A DNA stretch of 64,000 bases from Allacma fusca (GCA_947179485.1 OX359249.1:49239402-49303401), one strand, 5' to 3'; positions 33,356 to 48,048 are shown, counted from the stretch's first letter. Notes: generated by a model not told the origin, from the sequence alone. Made by a program: numbers and translations.

Positions 33356-36300
33356 ACTCACTCACCATATACACACCCGCATGTACGTAGGAATAGAGAT
33401 ATTTCGGGTCTGAACTAAAACCAAAGCACATGATCTCTCTATACTGATTTAGCTAGGAGGGAAGACTGACTTTAACTCAATGTGCTTGACAGTAAGATTC
33501 CTGTAGGAGCATTTTCGCCTCTGTCTCTTATATCACAACCGAAAGATATACTCATGCATTTTTTTTGTCACGGGTCTTCTAGCTTCAAGGATCGTCGCAA
33601 ATTGTCATAGTATCCTTAAGTATTCGCATGTAAAAAAAGAAATCCGACAAGCATGGAGTGTAGTTATGGGCATAAATTTTCTCATGGATATGCCTACATT
33701 TAATGCTCTTCTGAAAGAAAATAACATTTCGGAACTCATGTGAACTTCCCTCATATATGTGTACGAATATCTGGTGAGAGAATTGAAAATATGTACATAA
33801 GTATTAATGCAAAGCCTTTGAAAATCTATCCACTTATGCAACACCTCCTGGTGTATCCTTCTGAGGTTGTCCCACTGGTTTGCAACACCTTGCACATGCT
33901 TCCAATCTCACTATATTGACTCTATGCAAAAAGAAATAACTACTACTTTCATACGCATGGACCCGTAGGTACTTACTGGAACTTACGGATGCTTATCGCA
34001 ACGTGCCAGTATGTATGTACGCTCATGGGGCCCTCGGAAATGCATGCAAGGAAAGTTTATGTTCTTACTGGAAGTCTTTGCCTGTTGCAAGTATTTCCCA
34101 TTTGAAACTTCTTCCAAGATCTCCAGTCAGTTGACAATATGACAATACAGCTCAATATTTACGAACAAGTTGGCTGGGATCAAAAACAAATAAATTTCCA
34201 AATCTCCTTCCATCCCTTCGAACATTCGTCTTGGGAGTGCAATTACATAACAGGCGGCAGTTGGAGTGCATGCAAGGATCAGAAATGTTCACTTGTATGT
34301 ATATGCAACAAAATAGATATATGTATCTATTCGTACAGGGGAAATGCTGCTACTTCGATGGTTTTCTCAAAATCTTGGTTTCCGACCGAGCATACACAGA
34401 GCACACGAGTATAGGCTGGGCTCAGTTTGCTGTAGTCAAGACAGCCTATGTGTATGTAGAAATAAGGTAAACCAAGGTGAAAAGTCTTGAGAGAATTGCT
34501 TTCACTGATTTCGCCCTTCCCCATAATTACCTTTGAACTTACGAGGAAGTAACTCGGATTCTAAACTATGTCCCACTTAGTTAGTCGTCGAGGAAGGGTA
34601 TTTTGACAATAAATTCTTGCCTGAATACATCCCTGCCAATTATACATACTTTGAGCATTGTCCTATGGAAGGCAATAACAGCGACTGTGGAAAGTTGGGA
34701 GGGAGTCTGACTCTAAACCTAGATTGTTTAATGGAGCATTTTCAAGTTACTTCTGCCCCCTTCTTTGAGAGAAAATCAAATAGCGCTTAAATTCATTTAA
34801 CTTGCAAATATCATTGTGTCAGTTTGGTAACACTTCATTCAAAGAAATCTTTCTGAGGAGACCGACGCCTCTTGCAGTGCTTTGTGAAGGTCACTTTTAT
34901 TCCTTGACTTTTCTTATATGAACTAAATGCACCAAATAGTAAACACATGATGTTTGAACATTTTGTATGATTAAGCTATTAAAGCTCCATCATACGACGG
35001 GGACCGGTGGTCCGTGTAGTAAAGAAATGAGAAATGACATAATTTATGGGAGTAACTTTTGAAGGAAAAATTTTGCTCAAAGGAAAACAGAATAAAGTAG
35101 ACAGAATCGTCAAGAACCTTATGTATATCTATGTTTGCAATGTAGAGCACATGGACGTTTCTGTCATGTTGTTGGAGTCCTCTGCAAAATTAATTTCAAT
35201 AAACGAACAAGTTATTTCTGCATGAGACAATCTCCGAGTCAACATAAATTTCATGACATCCCCAGGAAATAAAACGCTTGACGTTGCTCCAGTGAAAGTT
35301 CTGAAGATCAACGGTAAAAAAAAAGCAGTGACAGTAACGTTGACAAGAAATCGGTGCAGGTGAAACTAAAAGAAAATTTTGCCAACTGACAATTAGTGAC
35401 AGTAATATAGAAGTTTCTCTGCATGTAGCCATTTCGCGCTTATATTTTATGCATAAATGATGGAAGTAGCCACGTGTGAAAATTGCGTGCCTGTGTAGGA
35501 TTCTTCAATCACAATTTGTTTCCAAGCCAATATCTTTAGCGAGACCCATTGATTTCTGTGTCAGAAAGAAAGAAATTATTCAGTGGATAAATGCTACTTA
35601 CAGAATGCTCACGTTAATTCCGTACTACATCAACTGGAAGAGGTAGCTCTGCCTGTTTTACTGTTTCCAGGCCAGGCTTCGATCGACTCAAATGATGTTG
35701 TCCATGGAGAATACTACCTTTCGGCTTTTCTGGGATGTGCATGCATTGTTACTGAAATGTGTTGCTCAGCATGAAATAGGATTTCTGTTCTGTTGACATC
35801 GTGACGATGGGAAACAAATCAACAATTAATTAGTTTATCTATTGAAAAGGCATTGTGCCCTAGGTTGTTGTCTCTGCATTAATTACTAGCTCATACTGAG
35901 TGAGTCTATTGATGGGGATGTCGTCGTTTGTTAGATATAGCATAGTTTTGTAGCCTTATTTTTCTCCGTCATCGCCATCAGTAATCGATAATCACTCACA
36001 ACAGCCAGGTACTCCATAATGCATTAGATTTTCTCAATGTGAGTATATGTACGTAATTGTGCAGGAACATAAGTATGGATGTAATTATTTGAGACTTGAA
36101 CGGGAGTACATGGTTCGTCTGTAGTTGAAAAGGTTTTCGATACATAATAAAGTACAAGCGCTTTTTCCCGGACGCATGAACTCTTCCAATTTGATTTGAA
36201 CCAACCAACCCTCTAGCATTTTTATAGGGAGAAATCCTTTCCATGTATTTTTCCTAACCATGTAGATACATAATCTCCTGTAGTATTATAGATGTTTGTC

Positions 36301-37306
36301 TTTTTTTTCCTCCCTTTCTCATTTATTTCAACCATCGACCTAAACTTCCCAGCCGGAGGTTGTTGCTACTTTTGAAGTTGTCGAATGACGGCTGTGTTTT
36401 CAATAAGCATGCATACAAATGTCCTTTAACAATACATATGTATTTACATTTTATGCGTACCTACGCTCCTGCGTTCCAAACCGTAATTGAGTGTCTTGAA
36501 AGGAATTGAAGTTCCCTTCAACTGGAAGCTAAATAAACTTACGGGGAACTCCACTTTAGCTTGTTTGAATTTTCAAAAAAAAAAAAAGACGAATCATAAA
36601 GTTGTAATTAGATCACATTTTCTTCAATTCTTATGTTGTGTGTCTATTCAGAGGATAGTAATGTAAAACAAATCTGTCCTCTTTCTATTTTTATTAGGCT
36701 GCAAACAAACAAACAAAATTATTTATTGTAGTAGCAATCGACACGCCTTTCTCAGGCAGTCATATGAGTGAGCACATATCTACATACATATGTAGTTACA
36801 CCTAAATAAAAGTCGTAAATTTTTTTCCTTGAATTCATTGTTGCATAGCAGGTAGGGCTGTAGCCCAGCTTACTTCTGAATGAAAGAGATTGCCAATCTT
36901 TGTGACGAAGTTGTGGAGGAAAAAGTTGTTTTGCAAAAACATGGAGACCCACTTAGTCTTAACGTAAGAATAGTTAATAGGACGAAATTTGATCCTACAT
37001 TATCTTGTTAGTTGATAATGCGTCTGTAGACTACTTTTGGACTTGATGGTATCTCATGTCTGAAGTTGGGCAGGGCACACGCAGATATCCCAAAGTACAT
37101 TTTTGTGGTAAGATTACTTCTGAAGAGGAAAAACCCATCACGAGACTCAAGTTGATTTCAATGTCTTGGCTGGAAAATGTGCGAATAAAAGGTGTAGGTA
37201 TGTACTTAAATGGTCTCTCTGTCTCCTTCAAGTGCTCGCCAAACAACTAATGATGACTGAGTTTGTGTGCGTTGGGGGAGAGATGGGATGAAGGAGCCGG
37301 CTGGAG

Positions 37307-37378
37307 TATATAAATTGGACAGTGTCTGACTGGTAACTGGGAGTGTAGTAGCAGGAAAGGGAAATAGAGTGCTCACAG
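37307..37378 (+). promoter_or_regulatory. Candidate TATA promoter with short non-coding first exon
   Basis: TATATAAA lies at 37307-37314. About 30 bp downstream a short segment runs to a good splice donor, CTCACAG before GTAAAT (exon end 37378). If real, transcription would start near 37337-37345 and the exon would be about 40 bp and non-coding. The nearest gene downstream on this strand is the TMEM132-family gene, whose first identified exon starts 2.1 kb further on. The link is inference only; no start-codon exon has been found between them. Confidence 0.3.
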
Positions 37379-39480
37379 GTAAATATTGGAATCAACTTCA
37401 TGAATAATAATTTGGCATAATGAGGAAAGCCTTAGTCTGCTTCTATTTATGAAGTTGCTATTCTATAAATATATCTACTTCACTTCGGAGGCTATTTACA
37501 AATACGTGTTTTCTACAGGCCGAGCCACAAAAAGCCCTATCACTGCTCCAGTTAATGTGTCTCTTCCATTCACTCTTGGGAATTCTCGTCTAGAGGTAAA
37601 ACTACTCCTCCTGAAGCATTTCTCAGTGCGGCAGCTCCCTCCTATTGTGTACTTTGTATTAAGACGAGCAAGTACTCGGGAAAGAAAGTCTCAGTTTAGA
37701 TAAAAACAGGTCCATAATAAAATTAAAAGCTCATAGAAAACCTCAAATGTGTTCAGCTTCAAGTCACTACTACTACCACAATGCCCAGGACTCGGCATAG
37801 ACACTTCCCAGATTCATGTTCACTCACATGTGCCTCTTTCAAGTTTCTACTCTTATCTATATATTCATATTTTACCATTCACAACACACACACACCCACA
37901 TGCATATAACATGTCAGCTTCACTTTTCCCTACAAGCCTCGTCGGCTAATTCCTACAAAACTATATTGGTGAGGAGTGTGGGGGGAGGAACGTAAGTGGA
38001 AGTGGATATGCTAAAGGTGATAACTGATAGTGCATAATAAGACGCACGGAACACTCACTTCCCTTTCTTTACTCCAAGGACGATCTTCCGTGTTGTTATC
38101 TCTGGGTTTTTGTAATTTGCCGACCTTTTCTTCCGACAAGAAAAATTCCTACGTTAACAGTCACGGAGCACAGCTGTGTTGTACTTAATGTCCTCATGCA
38201 TGTAGCACATACAACATGTTTTTTTTTGTGGTAGAGATGCCACCCAATCACCTTTAAGCTCACGACAAACTACAGCTCAGGTCTAAGTGCATTGTTCTGT
38301 TTTACCCGTAGTGCAAATGACTTTTATTAGTATTCTTCTGGAGCTGATTTTTTTACTGGGATTTTACAACATGCTAGCATGTGTAGCAACTTTTCATACA
38401 TACATAAATGGGAACACTCAAGTCTTTATAACCCTTCATAAGATCGGGTAAATCTTGAGTGGCTAAAAAATGAAACTGCCGGTTTATCTAATAAGGGGAA
38501 GGACTTTTAAGTAAGTAATTACGTTAAGTACACCATACCTATTTTAGGTAAATGCTTCTGTACTGTAATGCCGTTGTTGGGCCTGCTAAAACCAAAACTG
38601 CATTATTTCCTCCAAGAGTGCAAAGATACAGTCATAATCCTTGAAAGATTCCAAGTATGAAGTAATGTACTAAAGGGTGACTAGCACCGGAAGGATTGAC
38701 GGATATATCTAGATGTAGGCTTGGAGAGAAACTTTAATTAGATTAGTACATACGCTTGCATAAGTAACAATATTTGTCAAATACTGTAAACTGAATGAAC
38801 TCGTTGATCATTTGGGATGAATAAGTTTACAGTCTCGACTCATCGACAGCTTTGAGGAAACTGTGGTAATTAAGAATGATATCTAACGTTGCGTTATGCT
38901 TCTTCAGTTTAGTTTGCTTCGTTGAACATATGTCAAATACCTACAGTATTTGTATTTGGAGTGTCCACATTATATTGTGTTTAGGCATGTGTCTATATAT
39001 CTTGTCCAATCAGCATATGTATAAATAATTATACACACTTGCGTTTGGCAGTGCGTTTTTTGGTGCCAGCAAACAGTTGTGTATTAAAAGAATTTGGAGT
39101 TGCCAGGTACAAGTTGAAGTTGAATGGAATTATTTTTTGCATCATATAGCAGTACAGTAATACATGGTAAGGGTGCCTATATACATATGTAAGTATGTGT
39201 GGTATGAATAAAACGTATCTTTTGAAAATATTGTGAAGAAAAAGCGGAAGTATTTTTTGAAAATATCGTGTTTGTCACCTACATTGAACTTGTTTGTCTT
39301 TTTGCCTCCTTGTTTTGAAACATGAAATAGGTTGCTTCGAGAGTGGATGAATATGTTTTGGGAATATGTTTGAGGGATAATATTTCCCAGGAAACTAGGC
39401 TCTGAACAAGGGAGGAATGTTATTGGAGGACAAGTAGAGAAAAAACACTTGTGGATAATTTGATTATTTGAACATTTCAG
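37379..39480. other. No exon recognised upstream of the TMEM132-family exons
   Basis: Presumed intron or 5' flank. A possible acceptor/donor pair encloses about 37519-37594 but does not provide a start codon with a frame compatible with the next exon. The sequence ends in the acceptor ATTTCAG at 39480. Confidence 0.45.
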
Positions 39481-42400
39481 TGGCAGCCGCAGCTTCAGGA
39501 TTTGAAATCCATTTCGAACAGAAAGATAGTGGTTTCTTCATAAGACCATCCACGTCAAGCAGCCCGTCAAGTTCAGCTGGAGCCAGTAGCTCTTCAATTT
39601 CATCGACCTCATCTGAGGCCGGGGAGATTGGAGACTGGGAAAATGATCGCGGAGAACCCATCACCCTGACAACAGAACATTTTACTGTTCTCCCTTCAAG
39701 TCAACCAGTCTCGATCCGGGTCAACTATGGACCTTTCAGTACGAAACAGACGGTGCCGGTTCGACTCCTCGTTCCCGATCCTTTGGAAAATTCCCTTCCC
39801 AATGGAACGGCCACCAACTCTGAGCCGGAGATGGTCCCACCTTTGGACTTGAGTGCACATATTGTCACACCCACGGTTCCAAAAGATACACCAATTATCC
39901 GTGTCCTGTTCCATGCAGGGCAGACAGCTTTTGGACTGCCAATTCCTCCTCAGAACAGTCCCAGGGGCTCACGGCAGCAGGTGTTTATACTCTTCCATTT
40001 CCCTCAGTTCTTATTATGAACACAATAACTATATGCCCTGTACACATAATCCACATCTCTCTCTCTCAAGTCCTTGGTCCTTTGAACAAGTTCCCCATAT
40101 CCCATACATCTTACCCTTCATTTGTAGCAACCTTCCTTGAAAACGTTAACACATGGACTCTGAATCTGTGTCATTAATAATCTTGGGGTTCCATTGACAG
40201 TGAGCTACACCATAACCATACTTGTGTAATTCCCTATACAAGTACTTTTTTTTGACGTCAGGAGCTATTTACTGTTTGAGCCATGTATGGTGTATTTATG
40301 CGTCTCACTTACTGTGTTAGAAAAATTTTAAAGCAGATTTTATCGACGTAGCTCCAGTTCTCAATGGAAGCCCTTAAATGTTTTCATTTGACTACCTCAA
40401 CCTTTCCCTATCATGATGCTGGTGTGGGATACAATGTCACCAAAACAGTATACATAATCCCCTCTCCCTAAATATATTGCCGTGACCTAGACACAGCAAA
40501 CTTGATAATTTGAGAACTCTGGGACCCAGGAACGAATGAGTTGTGGTACAATGTAATACTCACAAAGGACATGATCCCGACACGAACCACTACAAACGTT
40601 CGTATGTCTGTAGATATCATATACACTCATACGTGTATGTACTTTAAAGGACACCATACCCTGACTTTTTTCACCTTCCAATTTCACATTTTGTACCTAC
40701 CCGTCTGCTAGGAAATGTTTTCCTCGTGAAGATTGTGGAAATCTTGCTATTGTCAATCCTTACCTGTTTAAAGTTTTAACCTGAGTTTAGTAGAAAGGAC
40801 AAATGCAATCATGAAGATAAGATTGAAGTTATGTAGCCGGATGACAGTTGCTTGAGACAAATGGTTTTATATTTATCAGTTTTGCATTCCTAGTACAAAC
40901 TACTATGGTTCAATGAGAATTTTTCTACAACTAAATTGTTCGGAATAATTTATCTTCGAGCAGGTTCACGGATGAAAGGAGAGATAACAACTGTACTTGA
41001 GTCAGGAATAACATGAGTATTGAATTGAGCAAATAAGAAACATGTAATAAATGGAGGGACAAGCTTTACTTGTAGTCATAGGTATAAATTCAAGTATCTG
41101 CATTGGAGGTACAGAGATGTAAAGTAGGAATAATATATTCTTAGAATTGACTTGATCTCTGATCTTTCCTGTGTGTACAAGTGACTGTGTAAAGGACTTT
41201 TCATGTTTGCTTGAGTCCTCAGTAGAAGTCTTTGTTCTTCAGACTGACTAATAAGTGCCCTTTTGTATTATATTGAAGACCGCTGGTGGTGGTGGTGGGA
41301 CACGACGATATCGAACCCGGCTTTGTCTGGTCGCTCAAGCAACAAAAAGTCAGGGAGATATTGTCACCTCAAGCTGCAGCCCTGACGCCCGTGACTCTAC
41401 TTGTCTTGCTGAATTAACTCTTCCAATCCACTGGTGGCCGGAAGCACCTACACCCAATGAAGACAATTCCAATGTTCCCATCAAACCGACGAAGATCCCT
41501 ATTCAGGTGATTATGAGATTGACTCTTCATATAATTATAGATAATCTGCATCACAATATATTATATAAAGTATTAAATCCTAACAATATTTTCCTCACCA
41601 TTTTTTTTTTTAAATCCCTTGGTTATTTTTTCTACACATCTCGAAATCCTTTACCGTGATATTGAAAATGTTCCAATGTTGAGACTTAATTGGAATCGGA
41701 GGTGGGACATCAATGTCTTCTCTTGCCCTGACCGCCTGAGAATTCTTGCCTGGTGCATACGCCTAGTTGAATGGATGTGTTTTTGATTCCATTACTTGCT
41801 CATTTGATTCTATTGCTTGTGCATTTGTGACTGTGAGAATTGTCAAAATCCCTTGCTGAGATCTCTTTCACTCCCGATTCGATCAGCAGGCGCCTTTCCT
41901 TGCACCATACGGAGAATTTTAAGGAGTGGGGTTTTCATCTCTCTCATCTTCTCTTGTTGTATGGACAATGGGTTTATTGTGAGCACATTTCATAAAATTG
42001 CTCCTTTCCTTGTATCTTTTCATCTTGTAAATTAAATACACCTACGTGCAAACACAGACTTGGCATATCTATGTATTTTCTCGAAAGGTACAAACAACAA
42101 TGGAGTGCACTCAAGTAAATAGCCAGACACAAACAAAGTTTTCAAAGTATATTATCCCTGTTTTTAGCAAAGTAATTCGGTATTCAAAAGTTTCATTTCT
42201 TTGATGTTTACTTACTTGTTCATACTAGGGAATGAGAGACCAAGTTGAGAGTCGTGCTTAAACCTGATGAGAGAGTTGCACAACCTTCTTGAAACATTCT
42301 CCCTTTTCAAGTGCACCTTTTCCCATCTGCATTTTGTGAGCCTACCGCAGGTGAAGGGAGAAGAGCACACAGTCGAAAAATCCCTCTCGATTTCCATATA

Positions 42401-45400
42401 CATAGGTATCATCTATTCTTGTGAAATATAAGAAAACTACATGTGCCCACTGAAGTAGACAAAGGGAATATCAAATCTTACCATGATTGATATTATTTGC
42501 AACATTTGATAAGTTCGGTTATCATTTGATTTCATTTAATATTCTTTGAGGGTCTGAAGCTCAAGGAGCCTGGTACACATAAGCAAACTAGGAAAATTGA
42601 GGATTTTAACAAATCAATATCGTTCCCATGTTACTAAATCCTTCAAACAGTCTTTATAGATGATATTTTTAAGCTTGTTTGCTTGTACCTGGAGCCTTTT
42701 ACATAGCCTTGCAGCCCGGGGAAAGATTTACTCCAAACCTCTTCTTCTACTTCAAATTCTTATTTGAATACGGAAAGATAAATGTTATTTCTGATAGAGA
42801 TGAAGTAAGATGTGAGGGTTTTGCTGCCCTGCTGAGAAATGCTCGGCCTATAGAATTAGATCAGAGTTTCTGCAAACTTTCAACTTGACAAAAAAAAATC
42901 ATTAATTCTAATTCAAGAGGACTCCTAAGAGAATTACGGAGCAGGTATGGGTAGCAAGGCCGAGCAGTCAATGTTTTTTTTGTATTTTCAAATGAATAGT
43001 CCTTATGTGTAAATGTCTGTTCACATATCTACGCATGTGGGAGGGATGGGATGGAGGATTATTTGTAAATACATACATATGTGCAAATAATAGGTGGTAA
43101 CATTGTTTGTGTAAGTAAACATATTTGGTAATCGTATGCATGGGGATGTTGGGGTGAGTAAAACTTGATCTAGCTTTACTGAGGCAACCTTAAGCCCCCC
43201 CAAGTGCGGTGAAGTACGGGTTTTGTTCTGGAGACAATTTTATCCTGTAAGCAAGTAGGATCACTTTTATGTATTTGGTGATATGGTTGTATTGTATTTA
43301 TAAGGGAAATCCGTCTCGAGAAGGAAATTCTAAGACAGAAGTTATGAGTACTTATTCCTGACACAAGGATAATACATTGAGGGTGTATGTATGTAGTTGT
43401 CGGGACGGGAAAAGCCGTCATCATTTTTCATGTCCGCTCTCTCTCACTCTGACTGTCGTCCTTAAAAAAATCTATAGGAACTCTCCAGAGTAACTGCCAG
43501 TCCTTTCCCATACTTACACATTATTGTGAGTTTTTGGAGGTGTTGCCGGAACCCGGGGACTCATCGTCAGTTGTAAAAGTTGATAAACTCCGCGCTAAAA
43601 GCAAATGCATTTCCATGTTTGCATTTCGACGGTATTTGCTGAGGTAGAAGGGTCTCGCTACCATTTTTCTCCCTATGTGTATCTCTATAATGTGACATTT
43701 ATTTTCTTCTCCGGTCCTGTATGAGTGCATTTATATGGGGAGGAGAAAAATAGGAGGGAGAGAGAGAGAGAGAGAGAACAAATATGTATGCGTCTGTAGT
43801 CGCACACACGCACCCACACGACACCGTTTGTTCTCTTGTTTGTATTTACCTCAAAATACGGTGGCAAATACTTATGAATCCGAATGGGTACATAGGAGGA
43901 CCGCCGCCAACAGCACTCCAAGGGCAAAGTGTAATGTACGGTCGTCCAGAGTAAAGCATGTTGGATTTTAGTATAATGTAACCTCATATTGCTTGGAATG
44001 ATGTTCTCAGGCTTTGGTTCAACTCTACAACGTGAAGTACGATCAGATTTTCCAATGCTTAACACAATGTATATTCTTTTGGATTTGTTACAATGTAGGG
44101 ACATAAAATGGTCCAGCCGGGCCAAACTATCAAATGCATGGGATAATGTACTGCCCCGGATGTAGAACTCTTTAATATGATATTTATGGAGTGGTGGTAG
44201 TTGGTGGCATGACTTGCTTTTGAAATTTCCCTAATTGAAAGTGCTCATATAGTTGGCATTTAGTAAATTGTTACTGTTTTCAATGGTACTTGTGAGTTAC
44301 AAGTTTATAATTTACCCCTAACCCCAGCCCGTTGGTGGTAACAGTAGCTGGGGTTAAGCCCATTTGTATACGTACGTTCCGGAGTAGATGTATCTTAAGC
44401 TGTATGACTTAGCCCTTCATGTACGTAATGTATACGTAAGTGTAAACAGAGGCAGCAGTGCAGATTATTTTGAAATAAATGTTGCTACATTTTCTGTTTA
44501 CCATCCATGTCCTCCAATATATCCAACTAAATAGACTAAGCCACTTGTGTCTCCTAAGGGATCCTCTTTTGTTTCTTTTATAGTTTTAGCTATGGATAGT
44601 TGAGTTCTCCGTTCCAACCACTCCTCCTCTATTGCCAGCTTCCACATTTCCCAATCTCTGGATGGGATTTTTCCTCAAGTATCTTTGTACATATGTACAA
44701 ATGCTCAGACACATCATTCTCGTTTGTTTTACCTTCCATTTTCATCCACATCTGAACCGGCTGGTAAATGGAGGGAAGTTGAGAGAAGTAGGAGCAAAAC
44801 TTATTCCATTGTTTATCGGTTCTTTGACATGTCCTAACACAAGAGAGATTTGAGGTGGCACAAGGAGGATTACATTGTCACGGTTCCTCTAATGTGAATC
44901 CATTTCTGCTATAAAATCTGAGGACGTGGATATCCTTCCCGTTTTTTATAACAGCAGCCCTGCCTTGTTTATCTCTGGAAATCTACCTTTTTGGAGAGAT
45001 CCTGAGCACACACCTGATTGCAGTGCCTGCCTTCTTGCGGATCTCTTACCTGCCAAGTGTCTATTTGTTTTATGCAAGTATCCCATTACACGCCAACTTA
45101 CTAACGCTCACGGATATTCCACTCCTATTGTTTTTCCCATCTAGTCTCATCGTTAGTTCAACGAAAGCAGATACTGTAGCTCTTGGAACGTATCCTGTAA
45201 TCATTAAACATCCAGCGGAAGATTAGGACCCTTCATAGAATTTTCAGCTCGAGTAAAGAATTTGGAAAAAAAATACTTGATCCACTTACATATGTAGCAG
45301 AGATTTTAGAGGAAAATCCAATATTATTGGCTTTGAGAATATTAAAAAGCGTTGTCTTATTATAAGGGAAGCGAAAATTTGGAAAATAAGATATTACAGG

Positions 45401-45976
45401 ATCTGAATGAATAAATATGCTCCTTCTGTATCTCAAGGTTTTTGCGAGTATCTGTCCAAGGTCTGTGAAGGGTTCATTATTAAATCTTCCAAATTATAAG
45501 ATCTATTGTTGAAATTCGATTTTCCTAGGTGTGAACGGGGGAGGGGATCAAATAGGAAATCTGGGAGATACAAAAAGAATGAATTGGACTTCGTGAACTC
45601 CGTGATAAACCCTGCTGTACCGTGAAGGGAAAATTGATTGAGCTAAATTTGAAATTTAATTTTGTTTGTAGGTGTCTTACGCCGTGTATGAGCCCGAGAA
45701 TGGACATTGCAATGAAATAGGCATGTCTACCACGTACAGCTATGGAATCCCAGGAGAAGGTTCGGGTACAAAACGGATTCAAATCCAGCCACCAACCCAA
45801 CTAGCAACGGTTGTCCTCACTAACGCTCAGAAATCCTACCGTGTGGTGAAGGCTGATGCCAGTGAGGCAGTGAAACTGCTTGTGCCGCAAGGGTCACTGT
45901 ATCCCCATGCAAAATTTTACATTCCTGTCATCGTCGGCAAACATGATCATCAGTGCATCGTCGCTTTCATCATGAG
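39481..45976 (+). CDS. TMEM132-family transmembrane adhesion protein, partial (3 internal exons)
   Basis: Exons 39481-39980, 41279-41506 and 45672-45976 join in one frame to about 344 residues. Exon A begins in mid-codon and shows GFEIHFEQKDSGFFI, a Ser-rich insert (PSTSSSPSSSAGASSSSIS), VNYGPFSTKQ and IIRVLFHAGQ. Exon B has a Gly run, then RTRLCLVAQA and CLAELTLPIHWWPEAP. Exon C has VSYAVYEPENGHC, a patch IQIQPPTQLATVVLT and VKLLVPQGSLYPHAKFYIPV. These match in order the N-terminal part of vertebrate TMEM132 proteins (YGPFS, VLFH, CVAEL..SWF, YYT.P..GDC). The family is type I membrane proteins with cohesin-like and Ig-like domains, expressed in neurons. Introns are 1,298 and 4,165 bp. The signal peptide and all later parts (Ig-like domains, membrane segment, tail) are missing from what I can identify. 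The donor after exon A (GTGTTT) is weak; the two others (GTGATT, GTAAGC) are weak and strong respectively. Confidence 0.87.
43758..43777. repeat. (GA)n microsatellite in the TMEM132-family intron
   Basis: A 20-bp GA run inside intron 41507-45671. That intron otherwise shows no supported feature. Confidence 0.85.
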
Positions 45977-46158
45977 GTAAGCAATGAATTTACGGCTTTC
46001 ATCAAAAGCTTCTCCCCCATTAACTCTCCTATTTTATATCATTACTCACTATTATTCCCCAAAAACCTAATTTATTCGGAACTTCCGATCTAATCGACAT
46101 ACTCAAAGTGAGGGATGCCTCCCTCCTGTGTAATTATATAGCATCTTCCTTACCTATG

Positions 46159-46179
46159 AAAAGTCGATAATCGACTTTT
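46159..46179. repeat. Short hairpin
   Basis: AAAAGTCGA (46159-46167) and its exact inverse (46171-46179) are separated by three bases, followed by a T run and ATCGAT. About 180 bp downstream of the third TMEM132-family exon. Confidence 0.5.
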
Positions 46180-48048
46180 TTTTTATCGATAGTTTTACGA
46201 ATTAAATCCAGTATTACATCAATCTCTTCCCATGACTCTTTTATACTACTTGGATCTCCTTGAGTATCAAAAAAAGAAGGCCCTAATTGAGCTGGACACT
46301 GGTTCCTGTAACAATTCTCTCAAGTAGTACAATAAAAAACAGTTTCCAGGTGTCAGGTTGTATTCCAGACGATTGTAACTGATTGGGAGTCATATTCAGT
46401 ACTTGTCAAGCATGTTCAAGTAATTTCTTCGAGAGCCCAAAACCGCTCAATAAGCCTCCAACAACCAACACCCATCCCTACAAGCCACACAATGATGAGA
46501 TGGAAGATTACATTCCTTTCGCAAATCAACGTATGTTTAAAATGTCACGAGGGAATAGTCGAGTGTTGGAAAGTACAAATCAAGTAGATATACTGAGGTT
46601 AGTTTTCCAGCATGTAAACAATGTATACATATGTAACTATGTATATGATACTATGAGGAAATGTAACAGTTACATGAAATCAATTAAAAATTGTGGAGGT
46701 ATTCCTGGCCGAGCTACACATAAATAAAAATTTAATGGAGGTATTTTCCTGACAGATAATTATAATAATTATACGTCGTCATATTAGTAGCATTGCTCAA
46801 CAATTCACATAGCATTAGTGGATGCGTAGGAGTTTGAAGTCATCCTTTAACGAGTGGGCCATCAATTCTGTTAATTTTTTTCGATCTTCAGGATTCATTC
46901 TTTCCTTAACCCCACGTGGGGTCCTTATGAAACGTCATAGTTTCTCTCCATCTATGAAATTTTCAATGCAGGAGCTGAGAGTATGTTTTTATTGAAATTT
47001 ATTTATATAATTACGCCTCCATGGTTGGGAACCTACGGGAAAAAGTGAATGCTCAAATTGCGTTGGTAAAAGCATGGCCTTTTGATGGGGTGCTAACTGA
47101 TTTGTGGGAAGTTGCTGTTCTAGTAATTGTGACTTTTTGCAAGTTCCCATTAGAGTAAATATTTGCTGGGATAAAAGCATTGCGTAGATTGTGTGTGGAG
47201 ACTGAGAGACGAGAATGCATATTTTTTGTCTAGGGATTTTGATTGAATAGTTTGACCTTTTTTAAATGCGTTTCATTCAGCTCCGTGTGTTATTCATTCT
47301 TTTAATCAGTTAGTGCATCAGATTGAAAGTGCATGGATGGAAGGAGAGAGGCAGTCTGAGTGAATCATTTTATTAACGTCCTACTACTCAGTACTCAGTA
47401 CTGTGTACAAATGTGAGTTGGGTTCATGTGTGGAGCCTTTATCTGAGCTTGTTTTGTGTGCATGTGAAGAATATTTGAGTGTGTGTATTTACTCATCCCA
47501 TTGACTCCGCTCGTGAAGCGCTACATGGACAGTACCTTCAAAGTGACAGAAGCGAAGTTGGATGTAGTTAGTGCGTAAGGTTGTCGAGACGAGTAAGGCA
47601 CATGAATCGAAGCATGAAATCATACTATTAGCCCGTCTCAATGTAAAATACTGTTTTTAATGCTGAGAGAAACGGCGTGATAAAAACTGGGAGTCTAAAT
47701 ATGGTCTTTCTCCTCCGGCTTTTCTCTCTTGTGTTGGAGCGTACGTCGTGTCGTAAATGCCAGGACGATATAAAAGTCTACATGTACATTTATAGCCGAG
47801 CGTTCTGAGGCAATGTGAGGAGAGATGAGAGAATGTTTTTAACTCATGTTCATTTCCATTCCGACGCACACACGGACTTGAAGTCTCTTGAAATCTGTAT
47901 AAATAATGATATTCATGATAATGAATGCGTGTAAAGGATGCAATTACAGTTTTTACTTGAGTGTCATTTTATTATCGTTAGACAACCTCAGCTCCACCAC
48001 AGTACAAGTTTGCAGGTACGAGGGTCTTCGTCTGCCTCTCTCACTCTT

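Larger units (their letters stand above)
27906..37300. other. Long stretch without a recognised gene
   Basis: About 9 kb of non-coding sequence. It contains two TC microsatellites (30528-30582 and 33333-33355). The longest open frame, 32212-32691 on the + strand, has no recognisable content and runs through low-complexity pyrimidine-rich sequence. Confidence 0.5.
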
